In this document: one piece after another, positions 28,221 through 37,486 of the stretch
Position numbering within the stretch: position 1 is the stretch's first letter
Layout: each line of letters begins with the position of its first letter
NCBI RefSeq assembly: GCF_022568815.1
Contig: NZ_JAKZHX010000001.1
Location: forward strand, 682,001-746,000
Source: Undibacterium paludis
GTDB taxonomy: Bacteria; Pseudomonadota; Gammaproteobacteria; Burkholderiales; Burkholderiaceae_D
Direction of reading: 5' to 3'
DNA length: 64,000 nt
Notes under the pieces: generated by a model
What the model saw: the letters and a program-made list of their open reading frames with translations, nothing else
Told to the model about the DNA's origin: nothing
The model's database searches: none
Made by a program: the position numbers and the translations under genes

Positions 28221-28928
28221 TCAGGTTTTCAGGGCAAACACTTTTTGAAATTCGCGCCTGCCCCTGGCCGTCAGCGCCAGGGCGCGGCTGTCCAGATCAC
28301 GTTCCAGCCAGGCGCGGCTTAAAAACAGTTTGAGCAAGGCTGCCCCCAGTGCGCCTCCCAGGTGTGGTGTGCGTTCACTCCAGTCCAGGCAAGAGCAGGC
28401 AAAGCGCCGCCTGGCCTTGCGCGTAGCGGCTACATCCAGACCCATGTCCTGCAAGGCTGACTCACCTTTTTCTGTCAGTTCATAGTCGCTGGCATCCGTG
28501 CCAACCGGTGCGATCCAGGCTTGCTGCAATAAATAATCATGCATGCCGACTGCCACTTCCCCCGCCATATGGTCATAGCAGGTACGCGCCTTGCGCAGGC
28601 GATCCGGGGTATTCGGCACAAACTGCGGACGTGGCAAACCTGCCACCAGCAGCAGGGCTTCAAGCGCATTGGCCACTTCGCCACTGGCCAGCTGGTAATA
28701 CCTGTGCTTGCCCTGCGCCATCACAATGACCAGATGCTGTTCCAGCAATTTGCTTAAGTGCACACTGGCGGTTGAGGGGCTGACCTCAGCCACGACAGCC
28801 AGTTCGGTACTGGTGCGTGCCCGACCATCCATCAGGCAGCACAGCATGCGGGCCCGCGCCGGTTCGGCGATGGCGCCTGCCAGCCTGGCCAGTCCGGTAT
28901 CGGCGTAGTTGATATGATCTGCATCCAT
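28221..28928 (-). CDS. ArsR-type winged-helix regulator
   Basis: A 235-residue protein. Residues ~10-95 form an ArsR winged helix (EPARARMLCCLMDGRARTST, VSPSTASVHLSKLLEQHLVIV, GKHRYYQL). The C-terminal ~130 residues are longer than in metal-sensing ArsR proteins and contain Cys residues (FACSCLDWSERTPHLGGALG). This layout is known from many proteobacterial ArsR-like regulators of unknown ligand. It is divergent from the P450 operon with only 74 bp between start codons, so it may control that operon and itself. Confidence 0.88.
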   Translation of the reverse strand: MDADHINYADTGLARLAGAIAEPARARMLCCLMDGRARTSTELAVVAEVSPSTASVHLSKLLEQHLVIVMAQGKHRYYQLASGEVANALEALLLVAGLPRPQFVPNTPDRLRKARTCYDHMAGEVAVGMHDYLLQQAWIAPVGTDASDYELTEKGESALQDMGLDVAATRKARRRFACSCLDWSERTPHLGGALGAALLKLFLSRAWLERDLDSRALALTARGRREFQKVFALKT

Positions 28929-29002
28929 ACTTTGATGGTAGACGAATTGTTCAATGCGGGCAAGTCCTATACTGGCCGCATTCTCTCGTTGCCAAGGACA
29001 TC

Positions 29003-30223
29003 ATGCAAACCGAAATTACCCTTAATGTACTGACCGCAGCCAGTCATGCCAATCCCTACCCTTACTATGCCAAGCTGCGTCAAGGCCCTGCCCTGACCTA
29101 TGATGCTGAGCACAAATGCTGGCTGGCCAGTCGTGCTGATGTCGTGCAAAAAGTGCTGGAATCTTCTGCCTGTGCGGTCAGGCCTGCGACAGAACCTGTA
29201 CCTGCAAATATCGCAGGCGGCAGCGCTGGTGAAGTCTTCTCTTACCTGATGCGCATGAATGAAGGTCTGGCTCACATCCAGCCAAAACAGCTCATGCAAA
29301 CTTCATTACGATCACTGGATATGTCCGCCGTCGCTGAACTGGCTAGCAGGCATGCAGCACAACATGCTACAGGTCTGGCATTGAACCAGGGACAGGTGCT
29401 AACCCAATACCTGTTCGACCTGCCTGTTCATGTCATGGGTAGCATCCTTGGCCTGAGGCCAGAAGCATTGCCAGAACTGGCAAACTGGATGGCTGATTTC
29501 GTGCGTTGTCTGTCACCGCTGAGTACACCTGCGCAAATCGATGCCGCGCATCGTGCTGCACAATCCCTGCAAACCAGCTTCAGGCAACTACTGAAAGACA
29601 GCACATCACCGGCAGACAGTTTTCTGGCACACCTGCAAAAAGAAGCGCAACAAACCCACTGGACCAACACTGACGCACTGCTGGCAAACATCATTGGCCT
29701 GTTATCGCAAACCTATGAGGCAACAGCGGGCCTCACCGGCAACAGCATCGCTGCCCTGCATCAGCATTCGGAACTACTGCAAGGTTTGCAAGGAGAGAAA
29801 ACAGATTTGCAAACGCACATAAAAAACCTGGTCGCAGAAGTAGCACGCTTCGATGCACCGGTGCAAAACACGCGCCGCTTCGTGACCCAGGCTTGCGAGA
29901 TCAGCGGACTAAGCCTGCAGGCAGGCGATACGATCGTCGTTCTGCTGGCCGCCGCCAATCGCGACCCGGCTGCTAATCCAGACCCTGATCTTTTGCAACT
30001 GCAGCGTACAGACAGAAAAGTTTTCACCTTCGGCCATGGGCGCCACGCCTGCCCTGGCCAGGCTATTGCCGAACAGATCGCTGCCAAGGTCATCATGTAT
30101 TTGCTCGACTCACCCGATTTCAATTGGCAACACCTGACATGGACTTACCGCCCTTCCCTCAATGGCCGCCTGCCACAATTTACACAATCCAGTCAGACCA
30201 CCAACAAGGAGCAGTCATCATGA
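29003..30223 (+). CDS. Cytochrome P450
   Basis: A 406-residue bacterial class I-type P450. The haem-binding loop FTFGHGRHACPGQAIAEQIAA carries the axial Cys. Other landmarks are weaker: the I-helix segment around QTYEATAGLTGNS lacks the usual AGxET Thr pattern in its canonical form, and the ExxR helix is replaced by EVARFDAPVQNTRRF (E-V-A-R). It hydroxylates or otherwise oxidises an unknown small molecule with electrons from an external redox partner, which is not encoded nearby. It overlaps the downstream monooxygenase gene by 4 bp. Confidence 0.9.
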   Translation: MQTEITLNVLTAASHANPYPYYAKLRQGPALTYDAEHKCWLASRADVVQKVLESSACAVRPATEPVPANIAGGSAGEVFSYLMRMNEGLAHIQPKQLMQTSLRSLDMSAVAELASRHAAQHATGLALNQGQVLTQYLFDLPVHVMGSILGLRPEALPELANWMADFVRCLSPLSTPAQIDAAHRAAQSLQTSFRQLLKDSTSPADSFLAHLQKEAQQTHWTNTDALLANIIGLLSQTYEATAGLTGNSIAALHQHSELLQGLQGEKTDLQTHIKNLVAEVARFDAPVQNTRRFVTQACEISGLSLQAGDTIVVLLAAANRDPAANPDPDLLQLQRTDRKVFTFGHGRHACPGQAIAEQIAAKVIMYLLDSPDFNWQHLTWTYRPSLNGRLPQFTQSSQTTNKEQSS

Positions 30224-30564
30224 TCGCCGTCATTTTTGAAGTCATACCACACGCAGAAAACAAGCAGGAATACCTGGGCATCGCCGCACAGTTGGCCCCT
30301 CTGCTCAAAGAGATGGATGGTTTCATTTCGATAGAACGCTTCCAGAGCCTGACCGATCCATCGAAGATTCTGTCCCTGTCTTTCTGGCGTGATGAAGCAG
30401 CCGTTGCGAACTGGCGCAATACTGAAGAACATCGCGCTGCCCAGTCACAGGGGCGCAAACACATCTTCGCAGACTATCGTTTGCGCATCGCTCACGTGGT
30501 ACGTGACTACGGTTTGTCCGAGCGTGAGCAGGCTCCGGTTGATAGCCGTAAAATACACGTCTAA
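30220..30564 (+). CDS. Antibiotic biosynthesis monooxygenase (ABM) domain protein
   Basis: A 114-residue ferredoxin-fold protein of the ABM family, with the motifs MIAVIFEVIPHAENKQEYLGIA, MDGFISIERFQSLTDPSKILSLSFWRDEAAVANWR and EHRAAQSQGR. Such small dimeric enzymes carry out cofactor-free oxygenation or haem-related reactions in natural product pathways. Its ATG overlaps the P450 stop (ATGA), showing translational coupling; the longer frame from 30124 overlaps the P450 and is not the gene. Confidence 0.9.
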   Translation: MIAVIFEVIPHAENKQEYLGIAAQLAPLLKEMDGFISIERFQSLTDPSKILSLSFWRDEAAVANWRNTEEHRAAQSQGRKHIFADYRLRIAHVVRDYGLSEREQAPVDSRKIHV

Positions 30565-30584
30565 TTTTTCAAGGAAAATCCAGC

Positions 30585-31298
30585 ATGTCAGAACTTGATC
30601 TCTATCTCAAAAAACACTATCTGAACAAGGCGCAATTTGCCGCTGCCTGTCAGAGCAGTGAAGCAGAAATTGACACGCTAATGCAGGCGCAGATGCTGCC
30701 TGCACCTTCTTACGTCGTGACAGAAAATGCCAAAATATGCTCGGCTGTATTTGGTGAAATGGAGGCGACAGATACCAGCTCCGGTGATTATTTTCACCCG
30801 GCCAATACTGTCTGGTTTGACAGAGCAAAACAGATGATTGCAGCCCATGGCATAGACGCAGCCCCTGCGGCACTCAAACAGGAGTTCATTGTCAACTTCA
30901 GTGCCGCGTTATCTGCACTGAACATCTCTTTGTGGAATATCGCCGACAGTTTTGAGCCCGATGGCACGATCAAAACCACGGGTCTGACGGAGCGCGTGGA
31001 GTTTTCATGGAAACACTTTTTGCTCGGCACGTTTGGCCTGTGCGTTGCCAATCCGGTGTCGGAAGCGGCCATCGCCAACAAGGAAATCCTGCAGGAAAAA
31101 CTCAGCGCCCTCAGTGAAAATGGCGCCAAAGCCAGTTTCAGTCAGGCAGAAGCGGCGGAACTCCTACCCCTGGTTGATGCCTTTGCCGCCGCTGCAATGT
31201 GGTTCTCACCGGCAGAATATCACCTGTGCAGCCGCAAACGCCTGGTCGATGATTTCCGCCCCAGGTTACAAGCCATCATGACATCTGCTGCAGGGTAG
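30585..31298 (+). CDS. DUF6058-like protein, likely natural product associated
   Basis: A 237-residue protein beginning MSELDLYLKKHYLNKAQFAAAC with a MerR-like or helical N-terminal segment (EIDTLMQAQMLPAPSYVV). The rest is helical and contains FSPAEYHLCSRKRLVDDFRP. From memory this pattern fits the DUF6058 family, which databases label as natural product biosynthesis proteins; I could not check it. The reaction is unknown. It follows the ABM gene by 20 bp with an AAGGAAA ribosome site and is the third gene of the P450 operon. Confidence 0.65.
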   Translation: MSELDLYLKKHYLNKAQFAAACQSSEAEIDTLMQAQMLPAPSYVVTENAKICSAVFGEMEATDTSSGDYFHPANTVWFDRAKQMIAAHGIDAAPAALKQEFIVNFSAALSALNISLWNIADSFEPDGTIKTTGLTERVEFSWKHFLLGTFGLCVANPVSEAAIANKEILQEKLSALSENGAKASFSQAEAAELLPLVDAFAAAAMWFSPAEYHLCSRKRLVDDFRPRLQAIMTSAAG

Positions 31299-31368
31299 TT
31301 TTCTTCAATACACAAATGCCCGTGCAGGGTTTAATGCCGCATTGATCCATCAACTCTGCACAGGCATT

Positions 31369-31959
31369 ATGAATAATCTCTATCTGTCGATGGCAGCCTT
31401 CGCACTGGCTGCCTCTGTTTCTCCCGGTCCGGTCAATATCATGGCTTTGCGTTCAGGCACGCAGTTTGGCTTTCGCGCCAGCCTGGCGCATGTCACAGGT
31501 GCGACCATAGGCTTTACGGTTTTGCTGCTGTTGACTGGCCTGGGCCTGCATGAATTACTGGCCGTTCTGCCTGGGTTCACGCGCATCATACAATGGGCTG
31601 GTGTGGCATTCTTGCTGTTTCTCGCCTACAAGCTGGCGATCGACAATGGTGTCATTGATGCAGCAGAAGGCAGCAAAGGGCCGTCTGCATGGTATGGAGC
31701 GATGATGCAATGGCTTAATCCCAAGGCCTGGCTGGCCTCCATCGCGGGCATGGGTGCTTACGCAGCCAATGGCGACACCACCATGATCTGGCATTTCACC
31801 GTGATCTATTTTGTGATTTGTTATCTGTCTATCGCCGCATGGGCCTATGCAGGCACCGCCTTGCGCCAGTTGTTCAAGAAACCGGCGCTGATGCGCGGCT
31901 TTAATCGCAGCCTGGCATTGCTGCTGTTTGCCAGTGCCATATATCTGCTGCTGGTTTGA
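31369..31959 (+). CDS. LysE-family amino acid exporter
   Basis: About 196 residues with six hydrophobic segments. The N-terminal SVSPGPVNIMALRSGTQFGFRAS and the later QWLNPKAWLASIA are the two signature motifs of the LysE/RhtB superfamily. It exports amino acids or related compounds across the inner membrane. It could serve as exporter for the product of the preceding P450 cluster, though the 70-bp gap makes co-transcription only possible. It converges with an AraC regulator 6 bp away. Confidence 0.88.
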   Translation: MNNLYLSMAAFALAASVSPGPVNIMALRSGTQFGFRASLAHVTGATIGFTVLLLLTGLGLHELLAVLPGFTRIIQWAGVAFLLFLAYKLAIDNGVIDAAEGSKGPSAWYGAMMQWLNPKAWLASIAGMGAYAANGDTTMIWHFTVIYFVICYLSIAAWAYAGTALRQLFKKPALMRGFNRSLALLLFASAIYLLLV

Positions 31960-31965
31960 AAAAAC

Positions 31966-32796
31966 TCAGGCCTGGTATTGCCCCGGCGTTGCCGACAGCA
32001 GGCGCTTGAATACGCGCTGCAAATGCGCCTGGTCGGCAAAGCCAGCTTCGACTGCCGCATCGGCAATGCTGACACCACGCTTCAATTGCTCTTGTGCATA
32101 CTGCACGCGGCGGTTGACCAGGTAAGCATGCGGCGTCATGCCATACTGCTTTTTAAAGGCACGGAACAGATAAGAGGCTGACAAACCCGCATGGGCAGCG
32201 ATGTCGTCAAGATTGAGTTCTTGCGTACAATGCGCATGGATAAAATCAGCAGCCAGTTGCAACTTGTTATTTTCTGTCCGTAACTCCACAGGTGCAGGCT
32301 GCAAATGCCTGTGCATTTCAGAAAAATAATCGATCACGGCCCCTTGCCTGGCCATCAAATCCTGGTCAGGATCAACCAGCGTTTCGTAAAGCGCAAGCAT
32401 GCCTTCAAACAAGGCTGGTTCCTCAGAGACCACCGTTGCATAGGCATGGAAACCGGTCTCACCCTGCTGTCCCAGTTCTTGTTGAAGCGCGCCTAACCAT
32501 GCAGCATCCACATACAGCATGCAATAAGACCAGGGCAACTCATCAACCGGATTACAGGCATGCACCCGCCCGGGATTGATGATGACAACGCTGCCCGCCT
32601 GCACACGATGTTCCGCACTGTCGATGACAAAGCTGCTTTCACCGGTGATGATTGCACCTATGCTGAAAGTCTGGTGAGCATGCCTGTCATAACAGGCGCT
32701 GCGGCCGTCGGCCAGATAACGCGCCTCAATGAATGGCAACCTGTCGTCACGCCAGAAGCGCGGGACAAAATCTGCCAGTTTCTTGAGTTGCGCCAT
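31966..32796 (-). CDS. AraC-family transcriptional regulator
   Basis: A 276-residue regulator with an N-terminal AraC-type cupin sensor (HAHQTFSIGAIITGESSFVI, NPGRVHACNP) and a C-terminal double helix-turn-helix (LNLDDIAAHAGLSASYLFRA; VSIADAAVEAGFADQAHLQRV). It ends FKRLLSATPGQYQ. It is convergent with the LysE exporter, which it may regulate, since AraC proteins of this type are frequently linked to LysE genes. The effector is not known. Confidence 0.92.
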   Translation of the reverse strand: MAQLKKLADFVPRFWRDDRLPFIEARYLADGRSACYDRHAHQTFSIGAIITGESSFVIDSAEHRVQAGSVVIINPGRVHACNPVDELPWSYCMLYVDAAWLGALQQELGQQGETGFHAYATVVSEEPALFEGMLALYETLVDPDQDLMARQGAVIDYFSEMHRHLQPAPVELRTENNKLQLAADFIHAHCTQELNLDDIAAHAGLSASYLFRAFKKQYGMTPHAYLVNRRVQYAQEQLKRGVSIADAAVEAGFADQAHLQRVFKRLLSATPGQYQA

Positions 32797-32810
32797 GTGA
32801 TCAGTAAAAC

Positions 32811-34214
32811 TTATTTGCCGATACAGAAGCGCGAGAAGATCACACCGAGCAAATCATCCGATGTGAATTCGCCGGTGATGCTGTTCAAGCGGTCCTGCGT
32901 CAGGCGCAGTTCTTCGGCAAACAGGTCCAGCGACTGATCATTTTGCGCGGCGTATTCTGCGGCATTCTGCAAATGCTCATGTGCATGCTTGAGGGCGATC
33001 AGGTGACGCTCGCGGGCCAGATAGAGTGACTCGCCCGTCTGCTCCCAGCCGGCGATGCGCAGCAACTCCTTGCGCAATAAATCGATGCCGATGTGTTCAT
33101 GCGCCGACAGATAAATGTGCGTGGCATCCGACATTTCGTCGACGCTGGCATGGTGGCCAGACAGGTCTATCTTGTTCCAGATGCGTATCACCGGCACGCC
33201 TTCGGGGAAGCGCGCAACAATGGCTTCATCGGCACGGGTAGGGCCACGGCTGGCGTCCAACAGATGCAGTATAACATCAGCCTTGTCGACTTCTGCCCAG
33301 GTGCGCTCTATGCCTATGCGTTCCACCGTATCAATGGTATTGCTCTGGCCGTCTTCGACTTCATCATGCTCGTGACGTATGCCGGCCGTGTCGATGATGT
33401 TGAGCGGTATGCCTTCTATGTGTATGGTCTCTGTCACCTTGTCGCGGGTGGTACCGGCAATCGGCGTGACGATGGCGACATCGTCGCCCGCCAGCACATT
33501 CAACAACGATGATTTGCCGACATTCGGCTGGCCTGCCAGCACCACATTCAGGCCGGCGCGCAGCAAGGCGCCTTGCGCCGCCTGCTCGAACACTTTTTGC
33601 AGGGCTGTCTGTATCGCCTGCAACTGACCACGTGCATTCGATTTTTCCAGGAAGTCGATTTCCTCTTCGGGGAAATCCAGCGTCGCCTCGACCAGCATGC
33701 GCAAATGCACGACTTTTTCCACCAGTGCATGGATGACCTTGGAAAAAGCGCCCGACAGTGATTGCGACGCCGACTTGGCCGCTGCCTCGGTCGATGCCTC
33801 GATCAGGTCAGAGACGGCTTCTGCCTGTGCCAGATCAAGCTTGTCGTTCAGAAAGGCGCGTTGGGTAAACTCACCGGGCTCGGCCAGGCGCAGTCCGGCA
33901 TCCTTGCCCGCTTCCAGACAACGGCTCAACAGCATCTGCATGACCACAGGGCCGCCATGGCCTTGCAACTCCAGCACGTCTTCACCGGTATAGGAATGCG
34001 GCCCCTTGAAGTAAATGGCGATGCCCTGGTCAATGACCGTGCCATCTGCCTGGGTGAATGGCAGGTAACTGGCATGGCGAGGCTTGAACTGGATATCGCC
34101 AAACAGGGAGCTGATAATGGGGGCAAGATTCTTGCCAGAAATGCGCACTACGCCTATGCCACCACGCCCGGGGGCGGTGGCGATGGCTGCAATCGGGATG
34201 GGATCGTAAATCAT
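32811..34214 (-). CDS. mnmE: tRNA uridine-5-carboxymethylaminomethyl GTPase MnmE
   Basis: A 467-residue GTPase that, with MnmG, modifies the wobble uridine of tRNAs (cmnm5U34). The N-terminal folate-binding domain begins [20 protein letters not shown]. The G domain has G1 [10 protein letters not shown]2 region [10 protein letters not shown]3 DTAGIR and G4 NKID. The C-terminal CIGK gives the catalytic-site Cys typical of MnmE (CxGK). Length is as usual (450-470). It closes the conserved rpmH-rnpA-yidD-yidC-mnmE string, read in the same direction. Confidence 0.98.
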   Translation of the reverse strand: MIYDPIPIAAIATAPGRGGIGVVRISGKNLAPIISSLFGDIQFKPRHASYLPFTQADGTVIDQGIAIYFKGPHSYTGEDVLELQGHGGPVVMQMLLSRCLEAGKDAGLRLAEPGEFTQRAFLNDKLDLAQAEAVSDLIEASTEAAAKSASQSLSGAFSKVIHALVEKVVHLRMLVEATLDFPEEEIDFLEKSNARGQLQAIQTALQKVFEQAAQGALLRAGLNVVLAGQPNVGKSSLLNVLAGDDVAIVTPIAGTTRDKVTETIHIEGIPLNIIDTAGIRHEHDEVEDGQSNTIDTVERIGIERTWAEVDKADVILHLLDASRGPTRADEAIVARFPEGVPVIRIWNKIDLSGHHASVDEMSDATHIYLSAHEHIGIDLLRKELLRIAGWEQTGESLYLARERHLIALKHAHEHLQNAAEYAAQNDQSLDLFAEELRLTQDRLNSITGEFTSDDLLGVIFSRFCIGK

Positions 34215-34312
34215 GGGTAAATTCTATCTGTGCTTGCACACTATGGGTGCAAATTAGTCTGTTAGTTTGTGACCGAAATGCGACAGGGAGCATGCCAGGA
34301 TTATCTGCTCTT

Positions 34313-34414
34313 GTAAGTTGGGCTACGGGGTATCAGCCCAACACTCAACTTCGAAATAACCTAAACGTTTTTAAAACGTCCAGTGTTGGGCTGGTAAACC
34401 GTAGCCCAACCTAC
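34313..34414. repeat. 102-bp element with 33-nt inverted terminal arms
   Basis: The left arm (34313-34345, starting GTAAGTTGGGCTACGG) and the right arm (34382-34414, reverse complement starting GTAGGTTGGGCTACGG) match at 29 of 33 positions. They both end with CAGCCCAACACT at the inner side. The core of 36 bp is AT-rich. This is the layout of a MITE- or REP-pair-like mobile or structured repeat. Confidence 0.8.
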
Positions 34415-34460
34415 ATATTGGGACGCAAATACAGCAAGGTTTTGCCCAACAAAATACCCC

Positions 34461-34494
34461 ATAAAAAAAGCCCGCAAGCAAACTTGCGGGCTTT
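34461..34494 (-). terminator. Terminator of the rpmH-yidC operon
   Basis: On the minus strand, an AAAGCCCGCAAG stem pairs with CTTGCGGGCTTT through a 3-4-nt loop and runs into TTTTTTTAT. It lies 28 bp after the yidC stop and is a strong intrinsic terminator. Confidence 0.9.
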
Positions 34495-34522
34495 CTCATT
34501 TGCTCAATTTTCAAGCTCTACT

Positions 34523-36181
34523 TCAAGCCTTATGCTCAGGCGGAATCAATTTGTTATTGATCACCCACTGCTGTGCAATCGACAAGATGTTGTTAACTAC
34601 CCAGTACAGCACCAGACCAGACGGGAAGAAGAAGAACATGACCGAGAACGCCAGCGGCATGAACATCATCATCTTCGCCTGCATAGGGTCAGCCGGAGCC
34701 GGGTTCAGCTTGGTAGTGATGTACATGGAAATCGCATACACCACAGGCAGGATATACCATGGATCAGGCGAAGTCAGGTCGGTGATCCAGCCCACCCATG
34801 GCGCGCCGCGCATTTCCACGCTGGCTTGCAAAACCCAGTACAGCGCCAAAAAGACCGGCATCTGGATCAGGATAGGGAAGCAGCCGCCGAGGGGGTTGAT
34901 CTTCTCGGTCTTGTACAACTCCATCATGGCCTGGTTCATTTTTTGCGGATCGTTTTTGTAACGTTCACGCACAGCCTGCATTTTTGGCGTCACGACTTTC
35001 ATTTTTGCCATGCTGCGATAACCGGCGGCAGACAACGGGAACAAGGCCAGTTTGATGGCGATGGTGAAGACCACGATAGTCCAGCCCCAGTTGCCCAGCA
35101 TCTTGTGTATCAGTTCCATGACCCAGAACAGCGGCTTGGCGATGATGGTCAACACACCGTAGTCCTTGACCAGTTCAAAGCCTGGCGCAATTGCTTCCAG
35201 TTTGGCCGATTCTTGCGGGCCGGAATACAGGCGTGCATTCATGCTCACGGTTGCGCCTGGGGCGACGCTGCCCATAGGCAGGACATTGCCTACTGCATAC
35301 AGATTGGTATCGACCTTCTTAGTGAAAATTTCACGCTTGGCCTTGTCTTGCGGGATGAAGGAAGACACAAAGAAGTGTTGCAGCATGGCTACCCAGCCAT
35401 TGTCAGACTCTTTGGCATGGCTGTCCGTGCCTTTGGCGATTTTTTCAAAATCCAGTTTCTGGAATTTGTCTGCTTCTGTATAGACAGCCGGCGCATAGAA
35501 TTCGCCGCTGCCAGAGAACATGCCGCCACTTTCGGGCTTGGTGCCATCATGCAGGAGTTGCAGGTACAGGGAAGGGGTAATCGCCGCAGTACCGGTATTG
35601 GTCACGTCATGGCGTACATCAATCAGGTATTCACCTTTCTTGAAGGTGAAAGTCTTGGTCAGCTTGACGCCACTCTGCTCTGATTCCAGCACCAGTTGCA
35701 CCTGGTTGCCATCACCCAGGTCGCGCGCGCCTGGCTTGGCGACGAAGCCGGATTTGTGATTGGGGAAAGGGCCACCGAGCAAACCGGTCTGCGCCAGGTA
35801 AGTGCGTTTTGCAGAATGGTCAAACAGGACGATGTTTTTTGTGTGGTCGTTGCTGTCTTTATGCTTGAGCAGTTCCAGACGCTTGAGTTCGCCACCGATG
35901 GTATCAATATCGGCCTTGATCACGTCGGTAGTGATCGTGATGGTTTCACTCTTGATCACCGGCGCGGCCGCTACATCGGCACCGGGGGCAGCCGCTACAG
36001 TGCTTGCAGCGGCGCTGGCCGCGGCAGATGCTGAAGCGGATGCAGACGCACTGGCGCTGGCAACTTTTGGTGGTGGCGCGGCAAAAATAGATGGCTTGCC
36101 GTTATATTGTCCCCAACCATTCCAAAGCATGATCAGCGACATTGAGAAAATTACCCACAGGACGGTACGTTTGATATCCAT
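34523..36181 (-). CDS. yidC: Membrane protein insertase YidC
   Basis: A 552-residue inner-membrane insertase of the gram-negative type. The N-terminal helix (TVLWVIFSMSLIMLWNGW) is followed by an unusually Ala/Ser-rich stretch (ASASASASASAAASAAAS), then the large periplasmic P1 domain. The C-terminal insertase core of five helices starts with LFWVMELIHKMLGNWGW. It inserts and folds membrane proteins with or without SecYEG. It is 9 bp from yidD in the rpmH-rnpA-yidD-yidC operon. The low-complexity linker is the only oddity. Confidence 0.97.
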   Translation of the reverse strand: MDIKRTVLWVIFSMSLIMLWNGWGQYNGKPSIFAAPPPKVASASASASASASAAASAAASTVAAAPGADVAAAPVIKSETITITTDVIKADIDTIGGELKRLELLKHKDSNDHTKNIVLFDHSAKRTYLAQTGLLGGPFPNHKSGFVAKPGARDLGDGNQVQLVLESEQSGVKLTKTFTFKKGEYLIDVRHDVTNTGTAAITPSLYLQLLHDGTKPESGGMFSGSGEFYAPAVYTEADKFQKLDFEKIAKGTDSHAKESDNGWVAMLQHFFVSSFIPQDKAKREIFTKKVDTNLYAVGNVLPMGSVAPGATVSMNARLYSGPQESAKLEAIAPGFELVKDYGVLTIIAKPLFWVMELIHKMLGNWGWTIVVFTIAIKLALFPLSAAGYRSMAKMKVVTPKMQAVRERYKNDPQKMNQAMMELYKTEKINPLGGCFPILIQMPVFLALYWVLQASVEMRGAPWVGWITDLTSPDPWYILPVVYAISMYITTKLNPAPADPMQAKMMMFMPLAFSVMFFFFPSGLVLYWVVNNILSIAQQWVINNKLIPPEHKA

Positions 36182-36190
36182 TTGCGTGTA

Positions 36191-36487
36191 TCAGGAAAGG
36201 GGTGAAGAATGACCAGTATGCTTGCCATCATGGCAGCACCGGGCAGATGTGGGGGCGATTTGCGATTTTTCACTAGCGGGCGGCACATGATCGACGCCGC
36301 CTGGGTGCCAGGGATGACATTTGCACAAGCGTTTGCCTGCCAGCAAGCTCCCCCTGGCAGCACCATGTATCTTGATGGCCTCGGCCGCATAGTTAGAACA
36401 ACTGGGATAAAAACGACAGTTCTGCCCCAGCATCGGACTGATTGCCAGTTGATAAAACCTGAGCAGCAGGAGCAGCAGTTTTTTCAT
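36191..36487 (-). CDS. yidD: Membrane protein insertion efficiency factor YidD
   Basis: A 98-residue protein. The family core spans residues 1-70: an amphipathic N-terminus (KKLLLLLLRFYQLAISPMLG), the three-Cys motif CRFYPSCSNYA and the end motif KCHPWHPGGVDHVP. It helps YidC-dependent insertion at the inner membrane. The C-terminal tail after residue 72 is longer than in most homologues and looks unstructured. The ATG lies 1 bp after the rnpA stop, in the correct register; the longer frame from 36523 overlaps rnpA and is discarded. Confidence 0.95.
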   Translation of the reverse strand: MKKLLLLLLRFYQLAISPMLGQNCRFYPSCSNYAAEAIKIHGAARGSLLAGKRLCKCHPWHPGGVDHVPPASEKSQIAPTSARCCHDGKHTGHSSPLS

Positions 36488-36488
36488 C

Positions 36489-36902
36489 TCAGTTTGCCTT
36501 TGCTGAACTTGCCGGTCCGGCAAACAGGCGTACGATTTCTGCCCTCAGCTCGCGCTTGAGCTGGGCAGTCCTGGCCGGCCCGTCCTTGCTGTTGACAGGA
36601 CGGGACAAACGCACAATGCAATCGACATTCAGCAAGGCTGACTGCCGGAAAATCTCGCGGGTGACACGCTTGATGGTATTGCGCGTCACGGCACGGGGCG
36701 CAAAGCGCTTGGCCGCCACCACACCCAGGCGGGCATGCGGCAAATCATTGGTCCTGGCATACAGCACAAAGTGCGCAGTCTTTTGCACGGGGCGCAAACG
36801 AAAAACGGATGAAAACTCATCCGTTTTAACGATGCGCCTGACGCGTGCAAAATCTGCACCGCCTGCGCCTGCCTGAACTGATTCAGTTATAGGATTGATC
36901 AT
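36489..36902 (-). CDS. rnpA: Ribonuclease P protein component
   Basis: A 137-residue basic protein. The RnpA signature ARLGVVAAKRFAPRAVTRNTIKRVTREIFR contains the RNR-like Arg/Asn cluster that binds RNase P RNA. The family usually has 115-130 residues; here a 15-20-residue N-terminal extension is present (INPITESVQAGAGGADFARV). It processes the 5' ends of tRNA precursors. It is located between rpmH and yidD as in nearly all proteobacteria. Confidence 0.95.
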   Translation of the reverse strand: MINPITESVQAGAGGADFARVRRIVKTDEFSSVFRLRPVQKTAHFVLYARTNDLPHARLGVVAAKRFAPRAVTRNTIKRVTREIFRQSALLNVDCIVRLSRPVNSKDGPARTAQLKRELRAEIVRLFAGPASSAKAN

Positions 36903-36941
36903 GCGAATTCAGCAAAGCTGCCGCAGACCAAAAACTGATCA

Positions 36942-37076
36942 TTAAGCTGCCAGGCGTTTACGGCCTTTGGCGCGGCGTGCGTTCAGAACAGCGCGGCCAC
37001 CACGGGTTGCCATGCGTGCGCGGAAACCGTGAGTGCGCTTGCGGCGAACGACGGAAGGTTGGTAAGTACGTTTCAT
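36942..37076 (-). CDS. rpmH: Ribosomal protein L34
   Basis: A 44-residue protein, [18 protein letters not shown] followed by [26 protein letters not shown], the complete and highly conserved L34 sequence. The frame is open further upstream, but the start at 37076 is fixed by conservation. It is the first gene of the leftward operon that runs to yidC, and its promoter lies in the adjacent origin region. Confidence 0.98.
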   Translation of the reverse strand: MKRTYQPSVVRRKRTHGFRARMATRGGRAVLNARRAKGRKRLAA

Positions 37077-37375
37077 GTTGGTCTCGCTATTTGAGCAATA
37101 AAAAAAATCGGAATTACGGATAAAGGCTGTCTTGGGTGCGACTCCGGCTTGCACATTTTCGTCAGGCCTTTCGCCTTTACTGCCCCAAAACCGCTGCTCA
37201 TGGTGTGAAGCCAGGACCTATCATTAACTGATAATCAGAGCCGCACCAATAAAAGAGGGTAGGGAACCCTGAATTAGACACCATTTTTGCTTTGACTGTC
37301 AATCACTTAGCGCAAATTTTAATCAATGCACGCACATTTATTGGTGCAATGCAAAGAATAAATTTAAGGTCAAAC

Positions 37376-37385
37376 CTGTGGATAA
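37376..37385 (-). promoter_or_regulatory. Perfect DnaA box
   Basis: CTGTGGATAA reads TTATCCACAG on the minus strand, the consensus high-affinity DnaA binding site. It lies 310 bp upstream of dnaA and may serve origin firing and dnaA autoregulation. Confidence 0.8.
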
Positions 37386-37486
37386 CTCGGTCAAGCGGGG
37401 TTAAAATAGCGGATTAGCGCGGCACCGTTTTATGTCTTTAAGACAACTCACCCAGCGATAGAGGCGCAATCCTCAGGGTAATTAAA

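Larger units (their letters stand above)
34215..34522. other. 308-bp region between yidC and mnmE
   Basis: It contains the yidC terminator (34461-34494) and a 102-bp element with 33-nt imperfect inverted arms (34313-34414). The remaining ~100 bp next to mnmE must contain the mnmE promoter. I see no gene here. Confidence 0.7.

Noticed and set aside
34247-35683. 478-codon open frame on the plus strand
   Set aside because: It is antisense to yidC, which is certain by homology. The translation is rich in His/Arg/Gln and has no family features.
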